Of a DNA stretch of 64,000 nucleotides, positions 24,711-39,176 are shown in pieces. Every line of letters begins with the position of its first letter. The first letter of the stretch is position 1. Source of the DNA: Lycocorax pyrrhopterus obiensis (Eukaryota; Chordata; Aves; Passeriformes; Paradisaeidae). Below the pieces are notes generated by a model. That model saw only the letters and a program-made list of their open reading frames with translations, made no database searches and was not told where the DNA came from. Location: positions 24,524,757-24,588,756 of the forward strand of contig JACSVZ010000002.1 in assembly GCA_014706295.1 (NCBI GenBank), given 5' to 3'. The translations under genes and the position numbers were made by a program.

Positions 24711-27700
24711 GAGCTACACTTACAGGGTTATTCCAGTGGGATGAAAACCCTCACATGGTCATAGTTCTTTTTGCTTGTATCTGGAGGCCATCAGTGTAAT
24801 CAGGGCCATGATGCTGGGTGGATGGCGGGTGCCCACTGGGAGCCAGCTTCCAGGAGGCTTCGTAGCTGGCAGCTGAAGTGCAGGGATGGCAAAGTCTGGA
24901 GCAGAGCCAGAAAATGACCCCTAAATTTGGGAGTCTGGGTAGCTGTGATGAATGTGGGAGACAGGAGATTCCTGATCAGGATGGTTTGTGCTTGCTCTCA
25001 GAAAATCTTGAGGAAGTTACTGTAGTCCAAGGCTTGAAAGATCCCAACAGATGAACCTTGTGGAGAAGTGTTTACCTTCTGCCTTCTCCCAACATCCTTG
25101 CTCAGCTTTCAACTGCCTTTCCACTCTTGTCTGTGATGTTCGTGAGTTGAGGTTGTTTGGGGTTTTTTGTTGCGAGACTGGTAAATTTCAGAAAAGAAGG
25201 GGAATGTTTTAAAAACATACTAGAAAAGGTTCTTGCTGTTCAGGCATCAGGCTGTGAAATCACTTGGCAGGGGTGGTTTTATTTCAGCAGGGATGTTTTT
25301 GTTTCAGCTGACTCTGGAGAACCTGAAGAATGCCACAAATGCATTTTTAATGGTCAGCTGCAATTTTACTCATAAGTAACAAATTGCAGCCAATCAGGGA
25401 GTAATTTAGGATGAAAAATGGCTCAATGGTATGAAGTCATTCTAAAGCACAGGGCCAGATGAAAATATCCATGTTCAACACAGGCTTTGAACTCATCATG
25501 TTTGGGAAGCTGGTCAATAAAAAGAACAATCAAAAGATTGCTCTTCTTTTTTGTGTGTGAGATGTGTGTCATAACGTATCTGCAAAGGAGGAAACTGGAG
25601 CGATTATAGTGAAGCTTGTTTTCAAGATGATACTCTGTTAAAACCATATGTCAACATGTATCTGGTTCTTGCAACAGTACTTTCAACACTCAGGCTGCTG
25701 CTGAGACTTGGATAATTGAATATAAAGTTCCTGCTGCTTGCCTGTGTCTTTTTAGCTGCTCTGGGGCAAATATCACTTTTCTTTAAATAACCTCTGTGCA
25801 ATGAAAGGCCTGAGTGCTAGTTATTGGGTTTTGGCTCTACTGCACACCAGTGAGAACTGGGGACATATTTGCAATTTTAGTTTTTTGAAAACTGAGATTG
25901 TAATGAGAGAAAGGAAATGATGTGATAAATACGCTTCTTCTGCTTCCTTAGGACATCTTTCCTTGTTGGTTTCCAATAAAGCCTTCAAGCTACATGGAAC
26001 CGTGTAACCAGATCAGTCAGTCTGTCCTAGGTGTTTCTCTGCTGCAGACCTCCCCTGTCTCCCAGAATGATTACACCAGTGCAAGGCAGAGCAAGGAAAT
26101 GATGAGACAGGTGGTAAGTACTGCTTGCACTGATTTTAAGGACAGCCTCCTCACTGACTTTACTAAGCCCTGGATTAAAGGGCAGGAGATGTCTAATACA
26201 ACATCTCTGTAACCTAGGGAAGCTCCCTGAGCCACTCATGGATATGTCACCCAGAGGATGGGCAGATGTCACCATGCCCCTTTTCTTGTCCAGAACAGAA
26301 CAGAACAGTGTTTAAAGTTTGGGCAGAGAGATGCCTGTGATGCAATAAAACCAATGCTACCTGGTCTGCAGCAGTGGTCTTTGGAAGCAAGGAGGGGCAC
26401 TGAAAGCTGTTTTTATGAAACTGATGTGATTTGAGTCAGTTTCCTAAAAATCTCTTACGTCATTAAGTGCTCAGTTTCCTTTAATACTTTCGGATATTAC
26501 CAAGCTTAGCCAGATTAATTTGAGGTCCCAAACATAACTAGTTCCTGAGTGTCTGAGGAAGTCCTTAATGGGTGAGAGGAGAGAGACAAGAATGTGTGCT
26601 ACCAAGAAAAGAAATGTGGTGTGAGCTGAAGCTGTCTGCTCCCTTGGGCTAGTACCTGTCTTAGCTGCTCCCTTGGCACCAGCTGGGGCAGCTGAATTTG
26701 GAGCTGCCTACCCCATACACCCCAGCCTTTTTCCTGGCTGCAGCCTGAGGGCCTGGAGTGGGGAGCTGGTGGTGCAAAGTCTGAGCACAGAACAGGGGGA
26801 GCAGAGCACCTGGAGCTTGGAAAGGATTTCCCTCTACCTGATGGCAAAAGATACCACAATCTAATTTTTTTTTTGTTTGCTTGGTCACCAGGAAGAGTAA
26901 TGATCATCACTGATGCCATAAATATTTATAGAAAAAAATTCCATTCCATTTTCCACTTTCACTGAGGTTTTTATATCCTCACTGTTTTCTCTGTTTGTTG
27001 TCAGGTTACCCACCCGATAAATTTTTCATCACTCTACACTTGTGGGCTACTGTAATGTTGCAAACATTCAGATTTTTGTGAGAAGAATTACTGCGCTGTT
27101 TTTGCAGGAGTGCTTTTTTACTATGTATTTTGCATGCTGGTAATAGAGTGTTTCTGTATTGCTTTGAGATGGTACAATTGTTGAGTGTATTTTTTTTTCT
27201 TTTGGATGTTTCATCAAAGCCTTCACTGATTTGGTTTTTCTAAGAAAATCTTTATAAATCCATTTTCGGTAGCTGTGCTTTACATATTCATGTATTCATG
27301 CATATTTTACACAGCCTTAATACGTTAAAGAAAAATCAGGGGTCAAACAGAAGCTCACAGATCCAATTAATGAGTTCTAGCAAATGCCCTTAAATCCTTT
27401 GTGCCTTGGGAGTGGGGCACAGAGAAACCTCTCCTGATGCTTATTTTCACTTATTCGTTCAACATTTAATTAGCATGGTTTACTCACTGTAATTCTCAGT
27501 GAGTTTTTAAAAGATTTAATTTGAAACTAATTAGACCGATTCCCTGACTATTAATTACCCACACCTGCAGATGTAGGAATGGTAGGAGATCAGTCCATGT
27601 GAAGACACTGGGTGCAGTTTTATATCAAGACCAAATCTCAGGTGTGAACAGACTTAGGCAAATCTCTCCAGCTTTCTCTGTACCCCTTTTGTCATTGGGG

Positions 27701-27837
27701 AGAGGGGAGTGGGGTAACAGCCTCGACATTGTACTTGCTTGGTGTTTGTCCTACAAGGAGAACCAGGTCAGCCCCAAGCAGTGCTGCTCAGCCATGTCAT
27801 CTGAAACATGAGTCAGAGTGGCAGGACACGTTGCTGG

Positions 27838-27906
27838 TGTACATACGTGCACACCACATGTGTGTCCTATGGTATGTATGTGTTTGTGTGTGCATGTGCA
27901 TGTTGT
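27838..27906. repeat. TG/CA-rich low-complexity tract
   Basis: Irregular tgtg, catg and gtatgtatg units dominate the segment; a degenerate TG microsatellite lying next to a CR1 fragment. Confidence 0.6.
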
Positions 27907-27918
27907 GACACATCAGAG

Positions 27919-28035
27919 AGTCACAGAATGCCTCGAGTCAGAAGGGACCCACAAGCATCACAGGGTTCAGCTGCCTGCTCCTGTCAGGACTATCTAAGAC
28001 TAAACTATATGACTAAGAGCATCATACAGACATTT
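27919..28035 (-). mobile_element. CR1 LINE 3' end fragment, diverged
   Basis: gagtcacagaatgcctcgag, then tcagaagggacccacaagca and later a degraded 'gactaagagcatcatacaga' part follow the pattern of the reverse complement of a CR1 3' end. Divergence is higher than in the copies at 6.0 or 23.7 kb. Confidence 0.75.
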
Positions 28036-31000
28036 GTATTTTCCAGTCTTTAAATTAATGAATCATTTTTATTTTGCCATAATTTTAAAGGGTGAAGTAA
28101 TTGCATTGCTTGTGGAACATCATCTTTTTTCTGAGGCTCTTTCCTGACTGGATTTACAGACATGGGAGTCTGTGCAGGACGCCTTGTTTCTCAGAGGTTC
28201 AATGTGCTATTTTTGGCTAGTAGGCATACTGCTAGTTGGAGATGCTAATTTGTTAATCAGCAAGTGAAATTTCAGTGAAGCATTACAAACTTAAGTTTTC
28301 CATTCCTGCTTCTGGGCGTATGGACATTACTGTAAGTTTGCAATAAATGTGTCATACTGAAATTTGTAAACTTGCCAGTTCAATTGAAGTGAGGAAGCTT
28401 GCTCATGCTTCGTAACTCTTGTGGTTTTGTGTTAACATTTCTTAAGCAGTTTCAAGTTGTCATAAAGAACATACACCTGAGTCTCTTTGTTACTTCAGTA
28501 AAGACACAGAGGCTCAGATCTCACTCCTAGAGGAATGAAAAGTAAAATTATGCTTCTATTTTTTTTACATTTTCCAAAATGATGCTTTCCATTTTTCCTG
28601 CTGGTACTTTGGTTCTTACCTGAGACTTTAGTCCTGCATCTTGCTGAGTGGCTGGATGTGACTTGTTGGCAGTGGAATTGCAGGCATGGAAGCATTGCTG
28701 CGATGTGCTGTGCAAATCCTGCCCAGCTAGTTGTTTTCCCACATAACTGCAACCCTGCCAGGCAGCAAAAGGTGTGAATGGCAGAGCAGAGAGCTTGTCT
28801 GAGAAACCACTGTGCAGCTGTGGGGTCTGGTCATGTAGCAAAGTAGGAATTAGACTTTTCTGTCCATCATTTCTTCAAATGGCAGCACGAACCCAGCTTC
28901 TGCCTGATTAAATCAGTACGACGGTAACTGATGGGAAAGTACTAGTGAGATTTATTTCTGTGTGTTTACAACTGTTCCTGATGCGGTGGCAATAGGTATT
29001 CCAAGTGAGTTACTGCAGGTGCCCTGCATTTTCAGACACCCTCAGCTGCTGTAAATCAGAGTCATGCTCTGTGACTTTCAGCGTTTGTTCTTCACACTGA
29101 CATCAAAACTGTGCCTGCTTTCATACTTGTCTCCCAACCTCCTACTACAGGAGGGAATGAAGGAACCAGTGCTGTATCCTGAACCACACAGGAGGTGAAG
29201 TGTATCTATTTTCATGACAATATTCATGAGGAGCTGCAGACTGAATGACTTGAGTCTGTAGTAGTAAGGGTGACTGCAGTTTCTGTAACCCTTCATAGAT
29301 GACAGTAAGATGAGGGTTTTACTTGGGGTAAAATTGGATCTTCATGCACTGGTTGCTCCAAATCCCAGGTAGCAATTGAGGATATTCTTAAGTAAGGTGT
29401 CTTTTAGTCTGTTATCTATCGTTAATGCAGTATACATTATTGGCTAGGAAGGCTGTGGTTAATTTGTTTAAAACTGTAGAAACAACAGAGCCCTTTTCCT
29501 GGCACATGCCATGTCTAGTGGCGATAATAAAAAAAATAAACTTAGATCTGTTTTTAATTTTTTAACTCACCTTAGTTTCTTATGATTCTTTTCTTTTTCC
29601 CAAATACAGAATACTGAAAAATTACCACTTTATATGCTGCTAGAGATAAGTAATATATTTAATCTAGTTTGATTTGGTCTGTGATCTTGATTTTTTTTTA
29701 ACCAGCTGTTCATCAGCTAGAGAGACATTTTTGAGAGGTCTTCATGTTTGACTGTTAGAACAACTTTGCTGTGGTGCTGGACTGCTTCTTCCAGTAAAAG
29801 ACGTAAGTTCAGTAAGTAGCACTGAACCATGTTCTGCTGTCAGAATGTTTATCCTTTATGTTTGAGCAGAATTTGATCCCATTCTTTATTTAAAAAGTTG
29901 TTTTCTTTTTTCTCTTTGCTACAAGGCTGCTTTCTGCATCTGTTTACCACATGTATTGCAGAGGTCATCACTGTAATTACCAGTGAAAGCTCAAAAAAGA
30001 GGGAATCAATCTTTTCTGTGTTTCAGGGAATTTTCATCTACAACTCTTAGGACAAAAACTAAATTAACTGCATATTTTACTAACACTGAGGACAGATTTG
30101 GAATGGAAGCTATTAGCTGGGCATGTCTTGGCCTGAAAGTTTTTGGAAAACTAATGAGGTCAAGGAAGAAATTAAGAAAGCTCAGAGGATTGATTTGTGG
30201 GAACAATTTAAGAGCTCTTTAGTTGAGCTATGGAGTGATTAGAGTCGTGTGATTACAATGTAAGTGTCTGGCATAAACAAGGAAATGGGGACCTGTTTAG
30301 GACAGTGGAAGAAAATGAGAAATATAGGCTGAAAAACTGCCAGCAAATGAAATGCTGAGATTATCACTTTTCACCAAAAGTTGGAAACCTTACTGGTGAA
30401 GACACACCAGCTGTATTAATGGAGAAGATATGCAGCTGGGTCTCAGTCTTCTGGGACCTTCTGTAGAGGTTCTTGGCTTTCTTTCTTATGTCCTCAAGCC
30501 TTTAACCATCATTCAGAGCATCCTTATAGATAAGACAGGCATAAATAAGTCTCTTTTCAGTGAACAGTGCGAGAGTATGAATAATGAAAAAAAATCAGGT
30601 TGGCATTGCTAATAGGCAGTTTGTCTTCAGAATCTCCATAAATTTGTTCAGAAAAAGTGTTTATTAAACAATTTTGAGCACATTTATAAGTTTGTTGTCT
30701 ATTAGCATACAGGCAAAAAGACCATTTCTGACTGCAAATTATTTGCTATACACATTTCAATAACAAACATATTTATTTCAATCACATACATATTTATTTT
30801 ATAAAGAAGTTTTGCTCTTTTCTGTGTAAAAGAAACCTGGCTTATGTCATCATTGAAAGTAGTGAAAAATGTTCAGTCATATATCCTGAAGCTAATGAGA
30901 AAATAATCTCAACTGTAAACAGAAAAAGGTAAGTAAGAAGAACATCAGTCTTCAGTTTTCATGGTGCCCCCTCTAGACAGCTTGTTAAGTCACATTGAAG

Positions 31001-34000
31001 TTAGAGAGTGTATGCCATGGAAAGACTTCTAAAGCAAATTTTGGGGAACGAAGTGCCAAAATTGGTGTGATTTTGTTCATGTCTTTTGCTATTCTGTCAT
31101 GTAAAAGACCCAGATAGAGTATTAAACAGACAAATCTGAAACTTCTATATAGAGTTTGGGTATGGGACAGGAGGTTTTTCATATACATCTAGTTTGGTTT
31201 TGCATTATTCAGACAGTCCTGTTGGGATTGGTGACACTCATTAAAGAGCGTGTAGAGTGGCCATTAGAATTAGAAAAAAAGGAGATTTAAAGTGGAAGCG
31301 TACTTTCTTGCTACAAAGTTTCCTAAAGAGCTGGTGTAAATTTTAAAAATTGATTTTAAAAGGTATCCTTCTAATAATTAAAAGTGGGGACCCACTGTGT
31401 TGTGCAGGGAGATAGCATAACCAGTGAAGTACACTGTAGTATAATTTAAAACAACCTGCCGCTTTTTAGTATTGGTTATTTCGTAACTCTTCTGTTGCTT
31501 CAGGCAGTTGTGATTGTGTGGCTGAGGGATGAGGAAACAAACAGGCAGGGACAAATTATGCTTAGGCTGGAATAACAGCAGAGATGCTGGCAAACCACAG
31601 TGTGACAACCATGGCTGCTCCAGGAGTCAAAAATTCTTCTCCCGCTGGTTTCTGCTTGCAAATGGGGCAGTGGTTCATACTTAGGGATAGTCTGTTATCT
31701 TCAAACCAGTCCTCACAGTGGGATAAGGAAAATGAGAGTCCCAGCTGGTAAAAGTCCCAAACCTGCATTTGGGGCTGCAGTCTCTGTAGAGCTGTGAGGC
31801 TCCATCCTGTTGTTAGGTTTGTCCTGTATATGCCCCTTTCTGTGGAGGCCTCTCTTACACCAGACAAGATTATGGGATGGCAATAAAAAATCTTAGTCTG
31901 TTAAAGCTGAGTTCCTCTAAGCGGTGGAGCTGGGTTGTTTCTCCAGAGTCTCTACCTGCCTCTGAAGAAGCTTTTTTTTACTGTTTGCTTTTTCCAGGAG
32001 GAATCTCCAGACTCAGCACATACCATGTTGGTTGTGAGGATTCATATTTCCTTCCACCCTTTGCTTCGTTGAATTAGGTTTAAAAATAAAATACTTTTAT
32101 TGTTATAGTTCCTTCTCCTTTGTTTTTTGCAATGGTGAGCATCACTCTCCCCAGCTGTCTGCTTTCCTTTCCCTGCGCTTCCCTGAAATTGCTCCTCTAT
32201 TGTGTTCCTTGTTAATTAATTATACTATTCTCAGCTTCAGGGTTTCTTTTTTTTCTCCTTTGCTTCTTCAAGACTGTGGCAAAATCCCATAACTTGCATA
32301 TCAAGAGACTTGCTCGTTATACTTGTGTTAGTTATCTTGCAGCATCTCCTTTGTCACAGAGACCAGGAACATCACAATAGTAAATTGCAGGCAGTGCACT
32401 GTTTCTAAATTACTTTGTCCTTCCACACTATCCTCCTCCATGCCTTTTACCAGTTCTGCAAATCCTGCTGTCTTCATTAAAGGGAAAATATTATTCATCT
32501 TTTCAGTAAGTAGTAGGGCATTTTAAAAGAAAGTTCATAGTATAATACCAAGGCTTTATTGCCTCACTGGCCATTTATTTTAAAGACATATAAAATGCTT
32601 CTGTGCTTATGCAAGGGATAAGAAAATGAAGGTAGATGAATGGGTAAATGAAGGATAAGAGGTACAACTGTTTGGTGTCCCTCTTCCTTAGCAGGAAAGA
32701 CCTGATGGCAGGTAATACCTTGTATCTGTAAGTGAAGTCTGACCATCAAGAAATGGGGAGGCAGCAAGGCAGTGTGGGGAGCTGAGGGTTTTTTGCTTAG
32801 CAATTGGCAGAGCACAGCACTTGTGGCTGTTGTTGACAGCAGCTGAGAAACTTAGCTAGAGGTCAGATTGAAAAAAAATAAAGTGAGTCAACAGGGAAAC
32901 ATTAGGGATAATTGAATTCCAATATGATTAGTTTTTATATAACCTTGTTGCAGTGCATTCTCCATTGCTGGCAGGCTAAACAGAGAGGTATCCTGATCCA
33001 GCTGTAAAATCTGTATGAATTTGGTTTGGATTTTTCCATCTTCTCTGTGTTTGTAATGAACAAAACAATCAGATCAGTAATGCTCATTCATCTTGCTAAG
33101 ACATTCCAAAAACATCCTGAATGTGGGAAAAAGAAGATAAATCTTCATTAGCATAAGGAATAGGACTGAGTGAAGCACAGTGCCCAAAGCTGCATTTCAT
33201 TGGTATGATAAAGACCTTTCATTGAGGAAGAAGTTAGGGAGCAGTTTCACCCCAGGTTAGAATGGAAAACACTAACCAGAGAACAGGATTTGTCTGAAGA
33301 CACATCTTAGCTCTGGAAAGTCAGCATGAAAGGATACACTGAGAGATGGAAAACAAGCAAAAATTGTATCAAGGTTTGTAGTTTGATTACTCAAGCATAT
33401 TCATCTTCAAATAAGAGTAACCAGTTTCTTATATCTCTTCATTCCAATACAGTAAAACTTGGTAGTTCTTCTCTTTTGCTTAAAGTTTTAGCCTAAAGTT
33501 TTCTGGAAGCTGACAGGCAGCACACAACTTTTCAGCTTCAGGGCCAGATGAACTACTCCAACACAAAGTCAGGAGCAAGCCAAATCTCACAGAGTGAATT
33601 GCAATTAAATTGCAAGTGGAAGACATTTTTCCATGGTAAAACATTAGTGTGGGTAACCTCAGTCTGCAGCAATAGTGCTTCCAAACAGCAATTTCCCTAA
33701 AATGGTAAAAGGTTGGGGTTCCTTTTGTGGGTTTTTTTTTTGTTTCTTTCCATAGCAATACTTCTAACACATAATAAAAATCTGTGCAACAGGAAAATGT
33801 ATCTATTCTTTCATGTAAACCACCTTAAAATGAAGAGAATAGTGACATGGTTTGGTTTGAAAGTGTAATTGCTAAGGTCTGTCTTTTAGTGTGCTATTTA
33901 GGTGAATTTGTATTTGCTGCATTTTTCATGTCTTGCTTTTGTTAATTGCTCTCAGTCCATACTTTATCAATGCTACTCCAAAATTTAGAAAACAGCATTA

Positions 34001-34310
34001 GCCACAATGTGAGAAGGATTTCAAACAGGAAAAAATTCTTTATTGACACATGGTGGTGTAAGAAAAACAGAAGCTGGGCCGTTACAGTTATACCATGTTT
34101 GCAGAAATGTGAGCAAAATAAATAAGCTCTTTTTTTTCCTTTGTTTCTGCATTGGAGTTTTTTTGAGATAGAAGATACACATTAATTCATGTTTGACTTG
34201 TTTTATGTCTCCTGACTTGAAGTGATGAGGCTGTAGCCTAGAAGATGCTGTGATCTTTTCCAGACAGAAAAACTTATCTCACTTCCCCCTCCCTTTTTTT
34301 TTGGTTTAGG

Positions 34311-34346
34311 TTTGTTGTTGTTGTTGTTGTTGTTGTTGTTTTTGTT
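34311..34346. repeat. (TTG)n microsatellite
   Basis: About ten TTG units, nearly uninterrupted, followed by T-rich and GGGTT sequence. Confidence 0.9.
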
Positions 34347-36144
34347 GGGTTGGGTTTTTCTTGGAAAGAGAATTCCAACTTTACAAGTGAGGAATTGTCC
34401 ATGTAAGTTTTCATTGTTTCAATGATGTATAGCATGGTCTCAAACCTTATTGCTAATTTAGAGTATTCAGTATTTAATGCACTATGTATTTGTCCTTTCC
34501 TCAACTGTTTTAAACATAGGGTGAGAGTTGAGCATAAACTGATGTCTTTGGTGTGGGCTTTCTCCATCTTCATGGTTCAATATAATGATGTAGTTGGGAA
34601 AAAGGAGGCACAGTCACTGCTGCTTTGCTCACCGTTAATTTACTGTTGCCAGAATCACTCTGTTTGGGACTACCTGATGCTGAGAGATGCTATGCACTGG
34701 ATTAATCATAATGAGTTAGCAAATAGTTGTAGTTCTTAAGGAAGAAAAGGACTATAATAATGCAGCGCTGAAAGGATGTGCAGTATGCTCAGCATCATGA
34801 AGCTTATGAGTTGTAATACATTTACTGTAATTTTATCTGAGACATTGCAGAAGCTTCAGAATGGGTCACTAATTACAGATGCTTATATATCACTTTGTTT
34901 CTTTGGCATCTAGCTCTGGACTTTGACCACGCTAACATTGATGAAAAAGCTGCTTCACACCCTTGAACAGCTGACCTGGCTCTTGGGCAGTTTATGAAGA
35001 CCGTCTGAGTCAGCGTGGGTTGGTGTCTCCACCAGACTAAGGGTACTCAGAGATGCTGACCGTGCTGCATTTTTGCATGACTGTGAGATACAAGATTTGT
35101 ACTGGGAAAGCATTTTAAGCCAGAACCATTCCAGGGCAGACATCTGCACGCTGCTGCCCCTGCTGTGCAATGTGGAAAGCCCACAGTGCCTCAGCTGCAG
35201 GTGAGCTCCAAGGGTCCAGCAGCAATGGGCTCCCTATGTGGGTCATCAGAATGGTCCCTGCAGTCCCAGCCACCTCCTGTGTCATGTGCTGCCCATAAAT
35301 GAGGAAACAAATTTAGCCCAACTCCTCTTTAGGGTGTCTCTAAAATACTGGAAAGCTTATCAGCAAGCTCTTTGGAGATGTGGTTTGAGAGTAACAAGGA
35401 GGCGGTGGAAAATATTTCTCTCTCTGAACAGAAATGTCCAGGAGATCACAGAGAAACAAAGGATTCATCAGCAATCTTACTTAGAGTGGCTGCACAGTGA
35501 GATGTCTAACTGTGATAAAAGGTGCCTATTGTAATAAAATCCTCTTCAGTTCCCTTTCTTGCAGGCCTTTGCTGCCCAGTGGGGTCTCATGGCCACAGAA
35601 GCCTGTGGTGATAGATGGACACGTGAAAATTAGGCAAATAGTTTTTGATTATTGAGTGTCTTTCTAAAATAGTGCCTCTTATGAGATGGAAAGTTATGTA
35701 ACTCAAAAACATGACAAAGAGCCTTAATATATGAAAATAATTTTCTAATTGTGTGATTTGTATCTGGAGGGTCTTACACTACGTGCCGATAAATTGAATG
35801 GGATTTTACTTTTTGTTTCAGATGTTTCAGTTACTCATTTAGAAACAGTACACACAACAATGTAATAAACACCTGGTATCTGATGGATGCCTGTAAATGC
35901 TTTAAAAATTCTTTGCAATTAGATGGATCTAATGGAAAGTCCATCATACAAGACCAACTTAAAAAATTAGTAATAATATGTAGTTTTGACAAGAGCTTTT
36001 TCCTGCATGAAAAGGCTACTTTTCCCTCCCCCGTCATCCCCACTTTCTCTCTACATGTAGAGGTGTGGGAGAGATGGGGGAAGCATGATGACTCTGGACA
36101 GTCTGTGTCCTTGGGAGGTGGAAGGACTCCAGACTCCCTGGTGT

Positions 36145-36188
36145 GTTTTTTTGTTGTTGTTTGTTTTGTTTTGTTTTGTTTTTTTTAA
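36145..36188. repeat. (TTTTG)n low-complexity tract
   Basis: TTG units followed by several TTTTG units and a T run. Confidence 0.85.
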
Positions 36189-37123
36189 TTTGAGAGGAAG
36201 GTGTGTTATTGGCTAGATTATTGAGCCATAAAGATAATAATTCAGGTATTTGGCAATACTTCTAAGATTATTTTTTAAGTATCTCCTGGAATAATTTATG
36301 AATTTCTATGAAAAAAAGGGGTTTTTTTCCCTCAAAAAAAGTTGTTTTGCTTCTTTTATTTTAAAATATAAATATTTTAAATTCAGTTTGAGGGACATCC
36401 CATAACAATGCAATACATGTGTTGATTTAATATAATTTGCCTTTCAGAATTACTTGGAGAATGCAATGAAATTTAATTCCTTTACAAATTTACTATGTGA
36501 CCACGTATTCAATATGTTATTGCCCTGAAAAACACATTTATTGCTATGTAACTCTAGAGTGACATTTTGAGAACAAGAATTTGAGATACAGTTTGTTGTA
36601 TAGCTACTTATGAAAAAGTAAATTACTGAGATGAGTAGTGAACCCTGCTTGGGTTCCTGAATGGTCTGTAAATAACAGAGGTAATATTCATAACTGTGAG
36701 AGGTCTGACTTTAGCCTCAAGTGTTTATATAGTGAGTGGCGCAAATGCATCCTTATTGTACGCTATGACCAAATCTATTTTCTATTTCTGTTGTAAAAAA
36801 TTACAGCTAAGCTGTATAGTAAAAGGGTAGTTATACTACTGGGGGCATGAATTCTTGGGATCATTAATTATAATTCAGGTAGGATTGGGAATTGAGGAAG
36901 GTGACAGGGATGTTGTGGGGAGGATGTTTTGTTATTTTTCTTAACCCATCTCAGTCTTCTATAGATACTATTAGCCATGCCATTGTTCCCTTTTGCCCTA
37001 GGTTATTCTCTGGGTGTGCTACAGACCTCAGTGTGTCACAGAGGTAATTGTGTATTAGGCAGTTTGATGTGATTTTAATTGTAAACTGTATTAAAATTTT
37101 ATCTGGTCTGCAGTAGGGTGCTG

Positions 37124-37537
37124 TTATTCCCCCTTGGAACAACCTGCTTTTCGTGGGTTTGAGAGCTGATTTGTTACTGATTTCAGAACCAAATTAATAA
37201 GAAGAAACAGGTAATTCTGATCAATAATAATTTCTTGGAACGGACTACATTGGGTGATGAAATGCTTACAGAAATAATACTTTGAGTAGAAGGTTCTTTT
37301 GAAGAAAACCATCTGGAATGGGGAATTTGATTTGTGGTATGCTTGCACTATGCTGAAAAATGTTTCATTTTTGGCCAGTACCACATACAAGGCATACCCT
37401 CCAATGTCAGCGTAAATAAAAATAGCAGTGTAGCATATTTCACACTGGAGATTGCAGTTCAGATTTGAATCCTGTTGTGTCAGCTCTTCTACAAACAGAG
37501 AGGGATTATCTGTTTCGTGATATGGTCTGGCTGACAA
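37124..37537 (-). other. Unrecognised 137-codon ORF (probably not a gene)
   Basis: An ATG-started open frame lies antisense within the long ACAD intron. The predicted product has Cys- and aromatic-rich stretches and a hydrophobic segment in the middle and near the C-terminus (a run of L, I and V around residues 108-118). I recognise no family. There is no visible promoter, splice context or neighbour relation. Chance is the default explanation. Confidence 0.1.
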
Positions 37538-38717
37538 ATCTTAAGGACAAGGATGCACACAGAATCATAGGCAAAAATGAGAACTGAGCCAGTTATTTTC
37601 AGCTCTAGAATAGCGTTTAAAATGCTTATCCACACTCATTAAACCAAATAAAAGTTTTCAATGAAATGTTTTCTCCGTTGAAATTATCAAGAATAGAGAA
37701 AGCATGGAAATTTATTGGTTCTACTGAAATATTGACTTTGTTGGAGAAAATGAAGGGGAAAGGCATTGTTCTGACATTGCAAAAAGTCTTTCATTCTCAC
37801 CCCAGAACTGGTTTTTATTGTGACATTTCCTTTGTGTGTCTTTCAAAAAAAATAAGGTCACCTGACAGAAGTAATTGTTATCAGTAATCACCTGACAGAA
37901 TTGTAAACATCCAATTTAATGTTATAAAAAAACTCGTATTTTTGCATTTTTATTTGACTTTTGTTCCCAGTTTGAGATCAAACCCATTGCTTTTCCTGGA
38001 AAACTGCAAATTTGAGTTTTGTCTCAAAGAGCTCACCACAATGCATTGCTCAGATCTAGAAATACTCTTCTATTGCTTTGCTTTTGCTATCTGAAAGCAG
38101 TTTCAAAACCAGTCAGGTTTCTCAACAATCAGAAATACAGAAGATGCTCTCCTTTGGTTCCTGCTGTACTGGGGAACTGAAACCTCTGGAGATGCTCCAG
38201 CAGCATGATGGGCTGTCCCGCAGAGTGAGTGGCTGGGAGCTGCCAGAGACAAGGAGCTGTGGCACTGGTGGTCCCAGCCCTGCCCCTGCTGAAGGCTGTG
38301 TCAGCGTGCAGACACAGATATTGCCAGCTGAAGAGAATTTATAAACAAGGAAATTACCTAATGAGACAGGGGTGGGCTTCTAGCTGCAGCATTACTTGAT
38401 GGATGTCTCTTCAATAATTTGTTGTGTGTGACTGTGCTGGGAATATGTTGACCTGCAATGTGGCAGGCATTCTAGGACGGCATGTTATGTTTTTCTCAGT
38501 ATCTGACCCAACATCTCAAGGACTTAACGAGTCAGCCAATGGAAATTCATGTAGTCTCTTAAGTCTGAGCTGATCAGAAATTCCTGTGGAAACCTCCTGC
38601 AGTGCACTTCTGTTCCAAGTTTGGTGCTGCTGAACTAAAACCCCTGTGCTGGCCAGGCTAGCTCCAGAGCATGTCCAAAGTTTATTTCATTATTCACTGC
38701 ACACATGCTGAAATCTC

Positions 38718-38733
38718 TTTTTTTTTTTTTTTA
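38718..38733. repeat. Poly(T) run
   Basis: About 16 consecutive T residues; could be an A-tail remnant on the minus strand, but no retrocopy is recognised next to it. Confidence 0.6.
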
Positions 38734-39133
38734 AGTTATTGAAAATTAGCATTTTTCAAGTTTCTACCCCCATGCCCAAAATTTCAATTCTCAATCTGTA
38801 ATTCCATTAGGAGATTGCAAGTTTTGGACAGTGTGATCTAGTAAAATTTATGTCTTTTGGTGTGACATGTTGAGCTAAGTGTCTAAAGTTTTTCATGTTG
38901 TTGTTTTTCCAACAAGCTTGGACTGGAATAAAAGATCTCATAGGGAAGAAAATTAAACACGGCTTTCAGCTGATAAATATTTAGCCTTTGTATTAAATCT
39001 TAGCCTAGAAATTTTAATAGATAGAAAAAGTCATAACTCTGTAATCCTTAAATCACTTAGTATTGCTTCTCAGATTTATTTTTTATTTATTTGGAATGCA
39101 GAAGAAACAGAATGATCTTTATATATCCTGATG

Positions 39134-39176
39134 CCTTAAAGAAATTAAAGAAATTAAACACCTTAAAGAAATGAAA
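39134..39176. repeat. Short tandem repeat of CTTAAAGAAAT
   Basis: Two copies of ccttaaagaaat about 27 bases apart, with a further attaaagaaatta unit between them. Confidence 0.6.

Noticed and set aside
37558..37575. 'cagaatcatag' as the start of an antisense CR1
   Set aside because: No CR1 sequence follows it; chance match to a short motif.
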